Source: CAYWEP01 sp964457405 (GTDB lineage: Bacteria > Patescibacteriota > Microgenomatia > Levybacterales > UBA12049). Taken from it: a DNA stretch of 59,379 nt. Within the stretch, counting starts at the first letter, position 1; every line of letters starts with the position of its first letter. This document shows, one piece after another, positions 32,296 to 41,009 of the stretch. The DNA lies in contig CAYWEP010000001.1 in assembly GCA_964457405.1 (NCBI GenBank), forward strand, positions 1 to 59,379, in the 5' to 3' direction. The translations under genes were made by a program, and so were the position numbers. The notes beneath the pieces are model-generated. The model was not told the origin of the DNA and ran no database searches. It was given only the letters and a program-made list of their open reading frames with translations.

Positions 32296-33485
32296 AAGTA
32301 CGTCAACACCTTGCGTACCGCAGCAATAACATCCTCAACGTCACTATTGGTTAATTTTGCTGACAGTGGCAATGACAGCGTTCGGTCTGAGTAAAATAAG
32401 GCATTTGGAAAATCAGATGTATGAAATCCAAATCGCTTTTTATAATATTCATGAACGTGAAGTGAAAGAAAGTGAACTCCAGCGCCAATATTTTCTTTAT
32501 GAAGGGCTTGCAAGAAAAAATCTCTCGATATGTTTAACTTTTCCGTTTTGAGAAGAAGGGTATAGAGATGCAGTGCATGAACTCTATCTTTTTCTGTTGG
32601 CGCCGGTAATTCCACTGGCAAGTCGGCAAATGCATTGTTATATCGATTCCAGATTTCAGCCCTCCTCTCTTGCATGGCTGGGAATCGTTTCAATTGATGA
32701 ATACCCATGGCTGCTTGTAAATCCATCATGTTGTATTTATACCCAGGCACTTCAATTGTGTAGTGCTTGTAACCTTTATCAGAATATCTCTTCCATGCTC
32801 CTCTACTCATGCCGTGGAGCGCATACATTTCTATCAATTTTGAGAATTTCTTATTCTTACAGGTTACCATTCCTCCTTCTCCGGTCATGAGATTTTTAGT
32901 GACATAAAAAGAAAAACTCGTAAAGTCGCCAACTGTGCCAATTTTCTTTCCCTTATATGTGGCTCCAAACGCATGGGCAGCATCTTCGATGACAAAGAGG
33001 TCGTGTTTCTTTGCAAGCGCCATAATATCGCTCATTGAGCACGGCCTTCCATATAAATGCACCGGAAGAATTGCTCGCGTTTTCTTCGTAATGCGTTTTT
33101 TAATTTGGTCAGGGTCAATATTCCCAGTTTTTCGATCAACGTCAACAAATATTGGCGTTGCACCACAGTGAATAATGACGTTAGCAGTTGCAGAAAACGT
33201 TAACGGTGTCGTAATAACCTCGTCACCAGGACCGATACCTGCTGCAATGAGTGATAGATGCATCGCTGCGGTGCAAGAATGAACTGCCTTCGCGAATCGA
33301 CTTCCTAAATATGCGTTTACATCATTTTCAAATTGCGTAACTTTCGGTCCGGTCGATAGCCATCCTGAACGCAAACTTTTTACAACTTCACGGATTTCCG
33401 CTTCTCCTACTAATGGAGCGCCAAAGATGAGATACGAATCTCTCACTGGTCTTCCTCCTGCGATTGCTGGTTTTACTGATTTCAT
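32286..33485 (-). CDS. DegT/DnrJ/EryC1/StrS-family sugar aminotransferase (ArnB-like)
   Basis: The 399-residue PLP enzyme has AKAVHSCTAAMHLSL as the phosphate-binding loop, D168 in FVIEDAAHAFGA and K197 in SFYVTKNLMTGEGGM as the Schiff-base lysine. The TKN(I/L)xTGEGGM form is seen in ArnB/PseC-like enzymes that aminate UDP-4-keto sugars. No matching UDP-GlcNAc dehydratase is in the window, so its keto-sugar must come from elsewhere. It is the last gene of a six-gene minus operon, and its ATG overlaps the upstream methyltransferase stop (ATGA). Confidence 0.88.
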   Translation of the reverse strand: MKSVKPAIAGGRPVRDSYLIFGAPLVGEAEIREVVKSLRSGWLSTGPKVTQFENDVNAYLGSRFAKAVHSCTAAMHLSLIAAGIGPGDEVITTPLTFSATANVIIHCGATPIFVDVDRKTGNIDPDQIKKRITKKTRAILPVHLYGRPCSMSDIMALAKKHDLFVIEDAAHAFGATYKGKKIGTVGDFTSFSFYVTKNLMTGEGGMVTCKNKKFSKLIEMYALHGMSRGAWKRYSDKGYKHYTIEVPGYKYNMMDLQAAMGIHQLKRFPAMQERRAEIWNRYNNAFADLPVELPAPTEKDRVHALHLYTLLLKTEKLNISRDFFLQALHKENIGAGVHFLSLHVHEYYKKRFGFHTSDFPNALFYSDRTLSLPLSAKLTNSDVEDVIAAVRKVLTYFYK

Positions 33486-34201
33486 GTTTTTTTCTCAAGC
33501 ACCCAAAAAAAGCTTGGTAAAAATGGGTACAACAATGCGTATATTTTTGCAGGCACAAAGGAGAGGATACCAGAGAATGGATGGCTAGCAAAAAACTTCT
33601 TGGGTTCCTTCATAACAGCAAGAGTATAATCATTGATGGTAAATTGTGCAACTAAACTTCGCAAGTCGCCCGGCGAACGCAACGTTTCATAATAGAACGG
33701 CACAAGTCTTTTAGGGATCCAGGAAAGAAAAGGAATGTGGTAGTGCGGCTCGATAATCGAATATTTTTGAGGTCCTGAAAAATAGCAAAAACCCCTCTTT
33801 TGAAGCACTCTGTATACCTGCCGCAATAAAATTGCGGCATCGGGTACATGTTCATATACATGATTGAGTATGACAACGTCAAATGCAGCATTCTTAAACG
33901 GAAGATGAAGTGCATCTGCGTAGCGATATGTTATGTTTTTTTTCATATGTTTTTTTCGCGCAACAGCAAGTGCATGGGTGTCAAGATCAACTGCAACTAC
34001 CTTTTGAAAAATCCGGGAAAATTCTACGGTCATTCCCCCTGCAGAGCAGCCTATTTCTAAAACATGAAGATTCGTTAGTTTTTTGTTACGTTTTTGACAA
34101 TAATCACGAAGAATAGCAATTATTTTCTGTGCCTTTTGTTTTCTTTGATCACTCTCTAGCATAGAGGGATCGAGCGAAGAATAGTGAAGTTGATATCTCA
34201 T
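33482..34201 (-). CDS. Class I SAM methyltransferase (Methyltransf_11)
   Basis: The 239-residue protein has HVLEIGCSAGGMTVEF (motif I) near residue 45, VVAVDLDTHALAVAR (motif II), FDVVILNHVYEHVPD (motif IV) and YRVLQKRGFCYFSGP. A hydrophobic C-terminus after residue 205 suggests membrane association. It is coupled by ATGA overlaps to both the aminotransferase downstream and the methyltransferase upstream, so the three proteins are probably made at similar levels and may modify the same sugar (inference). Confidence 0.82.
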   Translation of the reverse strand: MRYQLHYSSLDPSMLESDQRKQKAQKIIAILRDYCQKRNKKLTNLHVLEIGCSAGGMTVEFSRIFQKVVAVDLDTHALAVARKKHMKKNITYRYADALHLPFKNAAFDVVILNHVYEHVPDAAILLRQVYRVLQKRGFCYFSGPQKYSIIEPHYHIPFLSWIPKRLVPFYYETLRSPGDLRSLVAQFTINDYTLAVMKEPKKFFASHPFSGILSFVPAKIYALLYPFLPSFFWVLEKKT

Positions 34202-34980
34202 TTATGGATGCTCCACGTAACAAAATAAGAAAAATCTGGATTGGGAAAAGATCGATCAAGAGATCTAGCTATATGTAATAAAAGCTTTGCTCCGGTTGGA
34301 AATATTTTTCCTATTATTACTGACGGCAGAAGAACTAGCGTAAGAAATGGATATCCCTTCCTGTAGAAAATTTTTCCTCCTGCTTCATCAATTCGATTCT
34401 CAAGATCCTTGAGATGAAATGCGATACCATATGTTTCAACTTTCTTTTTCCGCAATAAGGTCCTATAGAAAAAAGGGATAAATCCACCCAGCCGAACGAT
34501 ACTTACGCCTGTTTTATTTGGCTCAATTAGAATGAGTCGCCCGCGAGGTTTAAGTACGCGCAACATTTCTGACAATGCTCCCGTTTGATCTTTTTGAAAA
34601 GAAAGATACATTAGTGACACGACGCAATACACACAATCAAATGTGTTTTCTTTAAAAGGAAGCTTTTGCATGTTACTCGCGACTGCTTTCCCTCGCCCTT
34701 TTAATCGACGGTTAAATAACGCAACAAATGTTTTTGATATGTCTACCCCGGAGACAAAGACTTTTTTTTGTTTTGTTATGTCTGCTGCGATTCGTCCCCA
34801 TCCACAACCCACATCGAGTACTCTTGTTGCTTCTGTCGGCATTGCGTGCATTATTTCCTCGACATGAATCGCATGGATTATCTCATTGACTATCAACGGA
34901 AATGACTGCTCCATAACTGATTTCATCGAATCACCAAACAGTTTCGCCCGTGATTGCCAAAGTTGTTGAATACTAAGCAT
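34198..34980 (-). CDS. Class I SAM methyltransferase
   Basis: The 260-residue protein has RVLDVGCGWGRIAADI (motif I) near residue 55, VSGVDISKTFVALFN (motif II), FDCVYCVVSLMYLSF (motif IV) and RVLKPRGRLILIEP. A hydrophobic C-terminal region follows. It differs clearly from the next gene, so this is a pair of unlike methyltransferases rather than a recent duplication. It overlaps the upstream GT4 gene by eight bases. Confidence 0.82.
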   Translation of the reverse strand: MLSIQQLWQSRAKLFGDSMKSVMEQSFPLIVNEIIHAIHVEEIMHAMPTEATRVLDVGCGWGRIAADITKQKKVFVSGVDISKTFVALFNRRLKGRGKAVASNMQKLPFKENTFDCVYCVVSLMYLSFQKDQTGALSEMLRVLKPRGRLILIEPNKTGVSIVRLGGFIPFFYRTLLRKKKVETYGIAFHLKDLENRIDEAGGKIFYRKGYPFLTLVLLPSVIIGKIFPTGAKLLLHIARSLDRSFPNPDFSYFVTWSIHK

Positions 34981-36196
34981 TGTGTGATGTTAGAAAAAAG
35001 AAAAGTTTATGATAATGTTTTCCAATAGTCGTATGGCTAAATTTGGCCTTAACTCGTTTTTGCGCTTCTTTTCCTAATCGTCGCCGTAATGCAGGAGAAT
35101 GAAACAGCTGAAGAACCGCCCTTTCAATTGCCTGTGGATTTTTCTGAGGAATGAGCATACCACTTTTTCCTTGATCGATCGAAAGCGTGTTTCCGGGAAA
35201 CCGAGTGGCTATAACAGGCTTGCCGCAAGCCATTGATTCAATGAGAGCCACCGGCCGATCATCTATGTTGCCTTCATGATCTTTGATTGATGGAACAACA
35301 ATAACATCAGCCAAGCTATAATAACGACTAATTTCACCTCGACCAATATTTCCAACAAAATGTACATGGGTTGCAATATTTAATTTCCTTGTCTCCCCTT
35401 CAAGGAGATCACGCATATCACCATCTCCGACTATGACATACTGGGCGTTAGGAAAATGTCGGAGGATAGCCGGTACAGCCCTCAGAGCATAAATAATGCC
35501 TTTTTTTTCAACTAAGCGGCCAACTGAAACAAGGATAAGTCCAGTGGGGCTTATTCCAAGTTTTTTCCGCAGCGATTGAGTGTCGCGGGTTGCGTGAACG
35601 GTTTGAAGATCAACCGGATACGGAATGACTTCGCGTCTTTTGGCTTGTGCACCAGTGAAACCAAGCTCTGTTAAGTATTGAGGGCTATCTGCACATACAA
35701 TTGCAGCCCGTTCAGCCGCCCAACGGGTAAGGAATGAAAAAATCGCATTTTTTTGCGCCACATAAACATCTGAACCGGGAAGAGTGACGGTAAAAGGAAT
35801 GTTCCGTATCAACGAAACGACAGCTGCAATAATGCCGTTTGGGATAATCCAGTGAGCTGATATGAGATCATATCTTTTGTTTTTCGTTAATCGAAGGAGT
35901 GTAATAATTCCACAGATGACCAGAAAAGGAATAAGGAGATATGAAGAAAGTCGCAGATGAGCCCCCTGTCTGAGTGTTTGCGAATACCCAAGAACATGAA
36001 GTCGGTCCGGCCAAATGTATTTATATGAAATGATTGGATAGGGAAAACTCGAGGGCACAAGCTCAGAATGAAATGGAGTAAGAACCGTAACTTCATCCCC
36101 CGCATTTTTAATACCCATAACAAGCGGGTGCATGAATGCCGCCGTCACATCATCAGGATATTTGGGAAATGTGTGGGTAAGAATACAAATATTCAT
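34973..36196 (-). CDS. GT4 family glycosyltransferase
   Basis: The 407-residue GT-B protein has MNICILTHTFPKYPDD at the start, VTLPGSDVYVAQ near residue 140 as the acceptor-side loop, and ILVSVGRLVEKKGI near 215 opening the C-domain. YVIVGDGDMRDLLEG follows. ALIESMACGKPVIAT near 325 is the E-x7-E donor-binding motif. GT4 enzymes of this type use NDP-sugars to extend lipid-linked glycans in the cytoplasm. It sits between two methyltransferases and two large GT-C enzymes. Confidence 0.88.
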   Translation of the reverse strand: MNICILTHTFPKYPDDVTAAFMHPLVMGIKNAGDEVTVLTPFHSELVPSSFPYPIISYKYIWPDRLHVLGYSQTLRQGAHLRLSSYLLIPFLVICGIITLLRLTKNKRYDLISAHWIIPNGIIAAVVSLIRNIPFTVTLPGSDVYVAQKNAIFSFLTRWAAERAAIVCADSPQYLTELGFTGAQAKRREVIPYPVDLQTVHATRDTQSLRKKLGISPTGLILVSVGRLVEKKGIIYALRAVPAILRHFPNAQYVIVGDGDMRDLLEGETRKLNIATHVHFVGNIGRGEISRYYSLADVIVVPSIKDHEGNIDDRPVALIESMACGKPVIATRFPGNTLSIDQGKSGMLIPQKNPQAIERAVLQLFHSPALRRRLGKEAQKRVKAKFSHTTIGKHYHKLFFFLTSHNA

Positions 36197-36201
36197 CGTG
36201 C

Positions 36202-38250
36202 TTACTCTATTCCTTCCGCTTCTACTCGTATAGGATACTTACGTAAACATGATGTTTCATCGTTACCGGTAATTTTGAGATATCGAACCCGGTCAGCAGC
36301 AAATATATATCGAAGTTTTCCTTTTTCACTATGAGGTTTAAACCAATTATAGGAAGCAGTTTCTAGTAAATTACCTACAAAAGATTGCGCCCAGTTTTGA
36401 CCATCCACGGACATCAGTAATTGTCCATTCTCTGGAAGCGTACAGTCTTCCTCTATAAAAGAAATTGTTATGTTCATGAGTTTTTGTACTTCATCCGGAA
36501 ACTCGATGATAACCTTTTCACCAATTACTTCTGTTTGAATACCCTTTATTGAGCTGATTTCTCGCAAAATTTCCGGCTTCGTGTGCTGCTCGTCATTTTT
36601 CCATACTTTGAGAATTGGCACACCGTCAATGACTACTTCATAGACTGGCTGGAGGAAATGCTGGCTGTAACGATAATTAAAATATCTCGTCGCATCCCCC
36701 TCATGAGTGACTCCTATAATGTATTCCCCTTCACGCTTCGGGCCGCTTCTGTATAAATTACTAAATTTGATATCGGACCGGAACTCACTTCTGGGGATAC
36801 TACTCATGAGCTCAAATCCGAATGCCACCTTTGCTTCTGGTTCTGCGTGTTTATTTATCCATTTCACTCCTTGTCGATACACGTTCCCCAGCGAGTTTCC
36901 CCATCCGGGAATATTGCGCATTGCTGCTCCTTTGAATCCGCCGATGAGAAAGTTGAAGTAGAGACTTTCATTCGGATGCATCCGAATCATTTTTAGAGTA
37001 ATCGGAAGGAATGAGAGCATAATAATTACTTGCAAACAGTATGTAACAAGTAATTTTTTCTTTCTCAGTGATCTTTTCCAAATGACCAAGTAACCGACGA
37101 ACCAAGTAACTATACTTGTCGCTCCAATCCCTGCTAAAATTGCCATCGGCGGAATGTATTCCATAATCTGCCGCACACCGCCGTAAATAGAAGTGAATGG
37201 AAGAGATACACGCATGATGGGAACGAGGAATAGAAAAAGGATGAACAGACTGGTTTTATTTTTTTCTTTCCAACTGTGCCGCAGTACCCACCATATGCCC
37301 AAAAGCGTCAAAAAAAGTGTCCCAGGAGGAGTTATAAAAAGTATCCACTGAAGCGCATACGTATTGAGTCCCCCGACATAATACCCAGGAGGCATTATTG
37401 GGCTTGATGTCGTTCCTATACTTCGATAATATCCAAGACTTAAAAGTATATTTTGTATAGGATTTTGCCAAAGCCAAGGCCAGCTTGCGATATATATACC
37501 GACTGCAAAAATCGGAATCAATAAGAAAGCTAAATGAAACTTTTTTGAGCCGGCTCGTATCTGAAGGAGAAAACGACGAACGCCATAGATAATTATCCAG
37601 AGGACTATCGTAATGGGGAGAAACACTACATTAAGTTTTGTGCCGAGCGCCGCTCCAGCCAAAATTCCTGTTGCCAGCATCAATCGCGGAGACTTTTGTA
37701 CAAATCCAGTGTAAAAAGATAGTGCTGCTGCGGTCAGATACACTGCCTCAGGGATGTCTTTTTGCACGTTAAAGTGTGATTCCCCATAAAATAATGGGTA
37801 GAGAGTAAGCGCTAGGATCGAGGTAAGTGCTGCAAATCCACCATAGTATCTCTCCACCCAAAAAAAGAGAAAAAGAAGAAAAGCGGTAACCAAGGTAACA
37901 CCATAGAAATGATATGCTTCAAAGTCTCCAAGAATACCTAATCGTTGATAAAAAATATAATTAAAGAGCGATGAAGCAACATCACTAAACACCGGATGGT
38001 CCCCGTCGCGACGCATCTGGTAACCGAAATCAAAACCGATCATCTGATAGAAACTGGATCGATGTCCTTCTTGGAAAACTGCTTGGTCATATTGCTTCTT
38101 TCCGGTAAGAAAATAATAGAGGTATGTTTGGCCACGCGTTAAGTGACTCGCCTCATCCCAATTCACACCGTACTGTGGCAGAGTCCATATACCAATGACG
38201 AAATATATGAGAATAATCAAACCAGCAAGGAGTCGATAAATTTTTTTCAT
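36202..38250 (-). CDS. GT-C membrane glycosyltransferase (GT39/PMT-like) with discoidin-like C-terminal domain
   Basis: The 682-residue protein has a signal-anchor helix, GVNWDEASH with D32/E33 in the first outer loop as the GT-C catalytic acid, and HPVFSDVASSLFN. ESHFNVQKDIPEA near residue 180 and about ten membrane segments follow. From about residue 490 a soluble outer domain ends in RVRYLKITGNDETSCLR, resembling a F5/8 type C (discoidin) carbohydrate-binding fold; two cysteines there (EEDCTL and TSCLR) could form a disulfide. It is the most divergent of three such proteins (see 38266-40335 and 41010-42979). The sugar and acceptor are unknown. Confidence 0.78.
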   Translation of the reverse strand: MKKIYRLLAGLIILIYFVIGIWTLPQYGVNWDEASHLTRGQTYLYYFLTGKKQYDQAVFQEGHRSSFYQMIGFDFGYQMRRDGDHPVFSDVASSLFNYIFYQRLGILGDFEAYHFYGVTLVTAFLLFLFFWVERYYGGFAALTSILALTLYPLFYGESHFNVQKDIPEAVYLTAAALSFYTGFVQKSPRLMLATGILAGAALGTKLNVVFLPITIVLWIIIYGVRRFLLQIRAGSKKFHLAFLLIPIFAVGIYIASWPWLWQNPIQNILLSLGYYRSIGTTSSPIMPPGYYVGGLNTYALQWILFITPPGTLFLTLLGIWWVLRHSWKEKNKTSLFILFLFLVPIMRVSLPFTSIYGGVRQIMEYIPPMAILAGIGATSIVTWFVGYLVIWKRSLRKKKLLVTYCLQVIIMLSFLPITLKMIRMHPNESLYFNFLIGGFKGAAMRNIPGWGNSLGNVYRQGVKWINKHAEPEAKVAFGFELMSSIPRSEFRSDIKFSNLYRSGPKREGEYIIGVTHEGDATRYFNYRYSQHFLQPVYEVVIDGVPILKVWKNDEQHTKPEILREISSIKGIQTEVIGEKVIIEFPDEVQKLMNITISFIEEDCTLPENGQLLMSVDGQNWAQSFVGNLLETASYNWFKPHSEKGKLRYIFAADRVRYLKITGNDETSCLRKYPIRVEAEGIE

Positions 38251-38265
38251 ACAATCAAAATAAAG

Positions 38266-40335
38266 CTACTCTTTTACGACGTACACCTGAGCCGCCTTTA
38301 TCGTTCTATAACAAGGATGATCAAGAGTGAGATTAATATCGACAACCTTAGCGAGTTCTGCCGCAAAGAGAAAAAATGGCTCTCTATATATAAGTTGATC
38401 ATTATAGTCGTAACCACTGGCTGGAAAGATCCTTGGCCTAGTGAGCGTATCGCTCTCATAGAGTTGAATTATTCCTACGTGATCATTGATCTCTCTGCAT
38501 AAGAGAGGATTGTCGTTTTCAAGTTCTATCCGTAAGAGTCTTCGTGCTGTCGGCAGCGTTACTCTGACAGATAAATCTTTTTGACTTATGGTAACGCTCG
38601 AAAGTTTCTCTTCCTCCATATCTTTGTATTCCTCTTTCACGTGATCGCGATCATTTTTCCATACCTTAAGGATTGTTACGTCATCTACCGCGACTTGATA
38701 GACTGGGTCAACGAATGTTTCCAATTCCCGAAGTCTATACCTATCGAGAAAATCACTTTTATTTGTTACGGTCATAATATATTCACCCAGTCGCAGGGGG
38801 CCACTTTTGGTTCGATTCTCAAAAATTAAATCATTGCGTACCCATATATATGGTACATTGGTTTGCTGTTCATACACGAGGGCAAGTTTTGCTCCCTGTT
38901 CTGCGTGCTCGTTGATCCACACAATTCCCTGACGATACGGATTACCGAGTGTCTGCCCCCAGTCTGGAATATTATGCTCTTTGGCCCCCTTTAAACCTCC
39001 TATAAGACTATTAAAATACACCCCCTCGTTGGGGTGTATGGAAATCATTTTTAACGTTATGGGGAGAAATGAGAGTAGGGCAGCTGCTTGCAGGCCCAGT
39101 GTTAAGTTTGCTCGCTTCCTATTGCCTACTAATAAACGAAAGATCCAACTCGCCCCGATTCCTGAAAGTACCGCCATCGCCGGTATATATTCCATAATCT
39201 GACGAACCCCCCCATAAATAACTGTGTGCGGGAGCATCACGCGAACAATAGGAACAAGAAGCCACGATACTGCAAAAAGAGTAAAGTCTTTTTCTCTTTT
39301 TGTACCTTTCAAAAAAGGAAGCGCTATTCCTGCAGCGGCATAAATAAGAATAACGGGCGGGGTAGTAAACAACAGATAGTATAAAGAATATAACGAAAAG
39401 GTCGCACCAGCTGTTCTCCCCATATAGTTGTAATAAGAAATCGATAATGCAAGTAGTTTAGGCTCAAACCAAGCGGCGGGAAATGTCACAACCCAAAGAA
39501 AAACAGCAACGAAAGGAACGGCGAGAAAGGTCAGGAAGAATGCCTTGTGTGACCGCAGAATAAGAATGGCTCGGGATAATTTTTGTGGATATAAAATAAG
39601 GCATCGAGATATGAGCCATAAAAGAATGGTTGGGAGGATAAAAACAGCGTTAAATTTTGTAGCAAAAGCAGATCCAAACATGAGCGCAAAGAGCCAGACG
39701 AATTTGATTTTTTTCTGCACTACGGCTTCATACAATGCCATCATCGCAAACGAATAAAAAACAGCTTGTGGAACATCTTTGACGTTATAGTGCGACTCAG
39801 CCCAAAAAACTGGAAAAAGAGCAAGTGACAGCGAGGAAACGGCCGCGGCTATGGTATCAAAACGTCGCTTCATCCATATGTACAGTCCAGCTACCAATGC
39901 TCCAGAAACAAACACAACATAGTAGTTATACGAATGCACATCTGGCGCAACCCCCAATTTAACAAAAAAAATATTGTTAAAAAGTGCCGCCATAACATCG
40001 GAAAACGCGGGGTGCGTCCCGCGCTTTTCAATTTCCCATGTGTAGTAGAATGGGAGTGTCCTCTCCCAGTGTTGGTAGATACTTCGGCGTATGACACGAC
40101 CAGTTTGTTCATCTCTGAATTCGTAGCCAAAGTTCAGTTTATAATTTTTCAGATCTAGCTCGGGAAGTCCGGAATAATCTTGCCTTCCCGTGAAAAGAAA
40201 GCGGAAAAAAGCCTGCCCCCTCATAAAATGAGCTGGTTCATCCCAATTCACGCCATAGTTTGGTAAACTAACCAACCCCGTGACTACATATAGAATGCCA
40301 AGAATAAGTCCAAAAAAAGCCGGAAATTTTTTCAT
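38266..40335 (-). CDS. GT-C membrane glycosyltransferase (GT39/PMT-like) with discoidin-like C-terminal domain
   Basis: The 689-residue protein opens with one membrane helix and GVNWDEPAHFMRGQAFF, with D32/E33 as the expected catalytic acid. HPAFSDVMAALFN and ESHYNVKDVPQA follow, then about ten membrane segments. The outer C-terminal domain starts near residue 480 with DWGQTLGNPYRQGI. It contains paired cysteines (PLLCREIND and DHPCYRTIK) and is very similar to the frameshifted copy at 41010-42979. It is first of a six-gene minus operon; a TACTAT at 40357-40362 may be its -10. A role in outer-face glycosylation from a polyprenyl-phosphate sugar is inferred. Confidence 0.78.
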   Translation of the reverse strand: MKKFPAFFGLILGILYVVTGLVSLPNYGVNWDEPAHFMRGQAFFRFLFTGRQDYSGLPELDLKNYKLNFGYEFRDEQTGRVIRRSIYQHWERTLPFYYTWEIEKRGTHPAFSDVMAALFNNIFFVKLGVAPDVHSYNYYVVFVSGALVAGLYIWMKRRFDTIAAAVSSLSLALFPVFWAESHYNVKDVPQAVFYSFAMMALYEAVVQKKIKFVWLFALMFGSAFATKFNAVFILPTILLWLISRCLILYPQKLSRAILILRSHKAFFLTFLAVPFVAVFLWVVTFPAAWFEPKLLALSISYYNYMGRTAGATFSLYSLYYLLFTTPPVILIYAAAGIALPFLKGTKREKDFTLFAVSWLLVPIVRVMLPHTVIYGGVRQIMEYIPAMAVLSGIGASWIFRLLVGNRKRANLTLGLQAAALLSFLPITLKMISIHPNEGVYFNSLIGGLKGAKEHNIPDWGQTLGNPYRQGIVWINEHAEQGAKLALVYEQQTNVPYIWVRNDLIFENRTKSGPLRLGEYIMTVTNKSDFLDRYRLRELETFVDPVYQVAVDDVTILKVWKNDRDHVKEEYKDMEEEKLSSVTISQKDLSVRVTLPTARRLLRIELENDNPLLCREINDHVGIIQLYESDTLTRPRIFPASGYDYNDQLIYREPFFLFAAELAKVVDINLTLDHPCYRTIKAAQVYVVKE

Positions 40336-40403
40336 GCGTTCGTTACGGAATCTTCCATAGTATGGTCATTTTACAGCAAATAACCGCTTCTTTATAGTGG
40401 CTA

Positions 40404-40432
40404 TTGATTCTCTATTTTTACTATGGTAGAGT
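40404..40432 (+). promoter_or_regulatory. Promoter TTGATT-17-TAGAGT, leaderless spacing
   Basis: TTGATT (40404-40409) and TAGAGT (40427-40432) are separated by 17 bases, and the ATG follows six bases later at 40439. A nearby TACTAT (40419-40424) is an alternative -10. Either predicts a very short or absent leader. Confidence 0.4.
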
Positions 40433-40438
40433 ACATTT

Positions 40439-40999
40439 ATGAAACGAATTCTTGCAAGTATTGTATTAACTTCTCTCGTTGTAGTTCCTGCCTTCGCCCA
40501 AATACCAGAGGTTCTCCCTTCTTCAGCGCCTTCCGCGATCTCCTACCAAGCACCAGACGTTACCCTTTTACCCACTCATCCACTCTATAAACTTCAACTC
40601 ATTTGGAATAGACTCTCAATACTTACTACCTCTAATCCGTCCGCGAAAGCAATGAAGTATATAACGCTCGCGGATAAAGATCTTATTGCTGCAGACAAAA
40701 TTATGGGAGGAGAAAATGATGCACTTGCACTTCACACGGCTTTTCGGGGAGAGCATTATATGACGCTACTTGTAAATACGATGAAAAACGCAGCCTACAA
40801 TTTCGGTTCACTTGACATGAGTGTCACAAAACGCGCTCACGAGGCATTTCCCTATCACCAACAGCTCATACAATCTATGATTAGTAAAGCCTCCGGAGAT
40901 ACAGAGCGAAACCTGCGAAATATTTTAGAATTCTCTCAGAGAAACGAGCAGCAAATTACTTTGCTTGAACAGGAGTATTCACTGGACGAAAACGAGTAA
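40439..40999 (+). CDS. Secreted DUF5667-like protein
   Basis: The 186-residue protein starts with a signal peptide (MKRILAS, a hydrophobic core, then AFA before Gln21, a signal-peptidase-I site). The mature part has LPTHPLYKLQLIWNRLSI near residue 45, then AKAMKYITLADKDLIAADKIM and further amphipathic helices, which is the pattern of DUF5667 proteins: a PxHPLYxLK start followed by a helical bundle. Such proteins are frequent in Patescibacteria; function unknown. It stands alone in opposite orientation between two near-identical GT-C genes, 103 bases from one start and 10 bases from the other's stop. Confidence 0.75.
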   Translation: MKRILASIVLTSLVVVPAFAQIPEVLPSSAPSAISYQAPDVTLLPTHPLYKLQLIWNRLSILTTSNPSAKAMKYITLADKDLIAADKIMGGENDALALHTAFRGEHYMTLLVNTMKNAAYNFGSLDMSVTKRAHEAFPYHQQLIQSMISKASGDTERNLRNILEFSQRNEQQITLLEQEYSLDENE

Positions 41000-41009
41000 A
41001 CAGAAAAAT

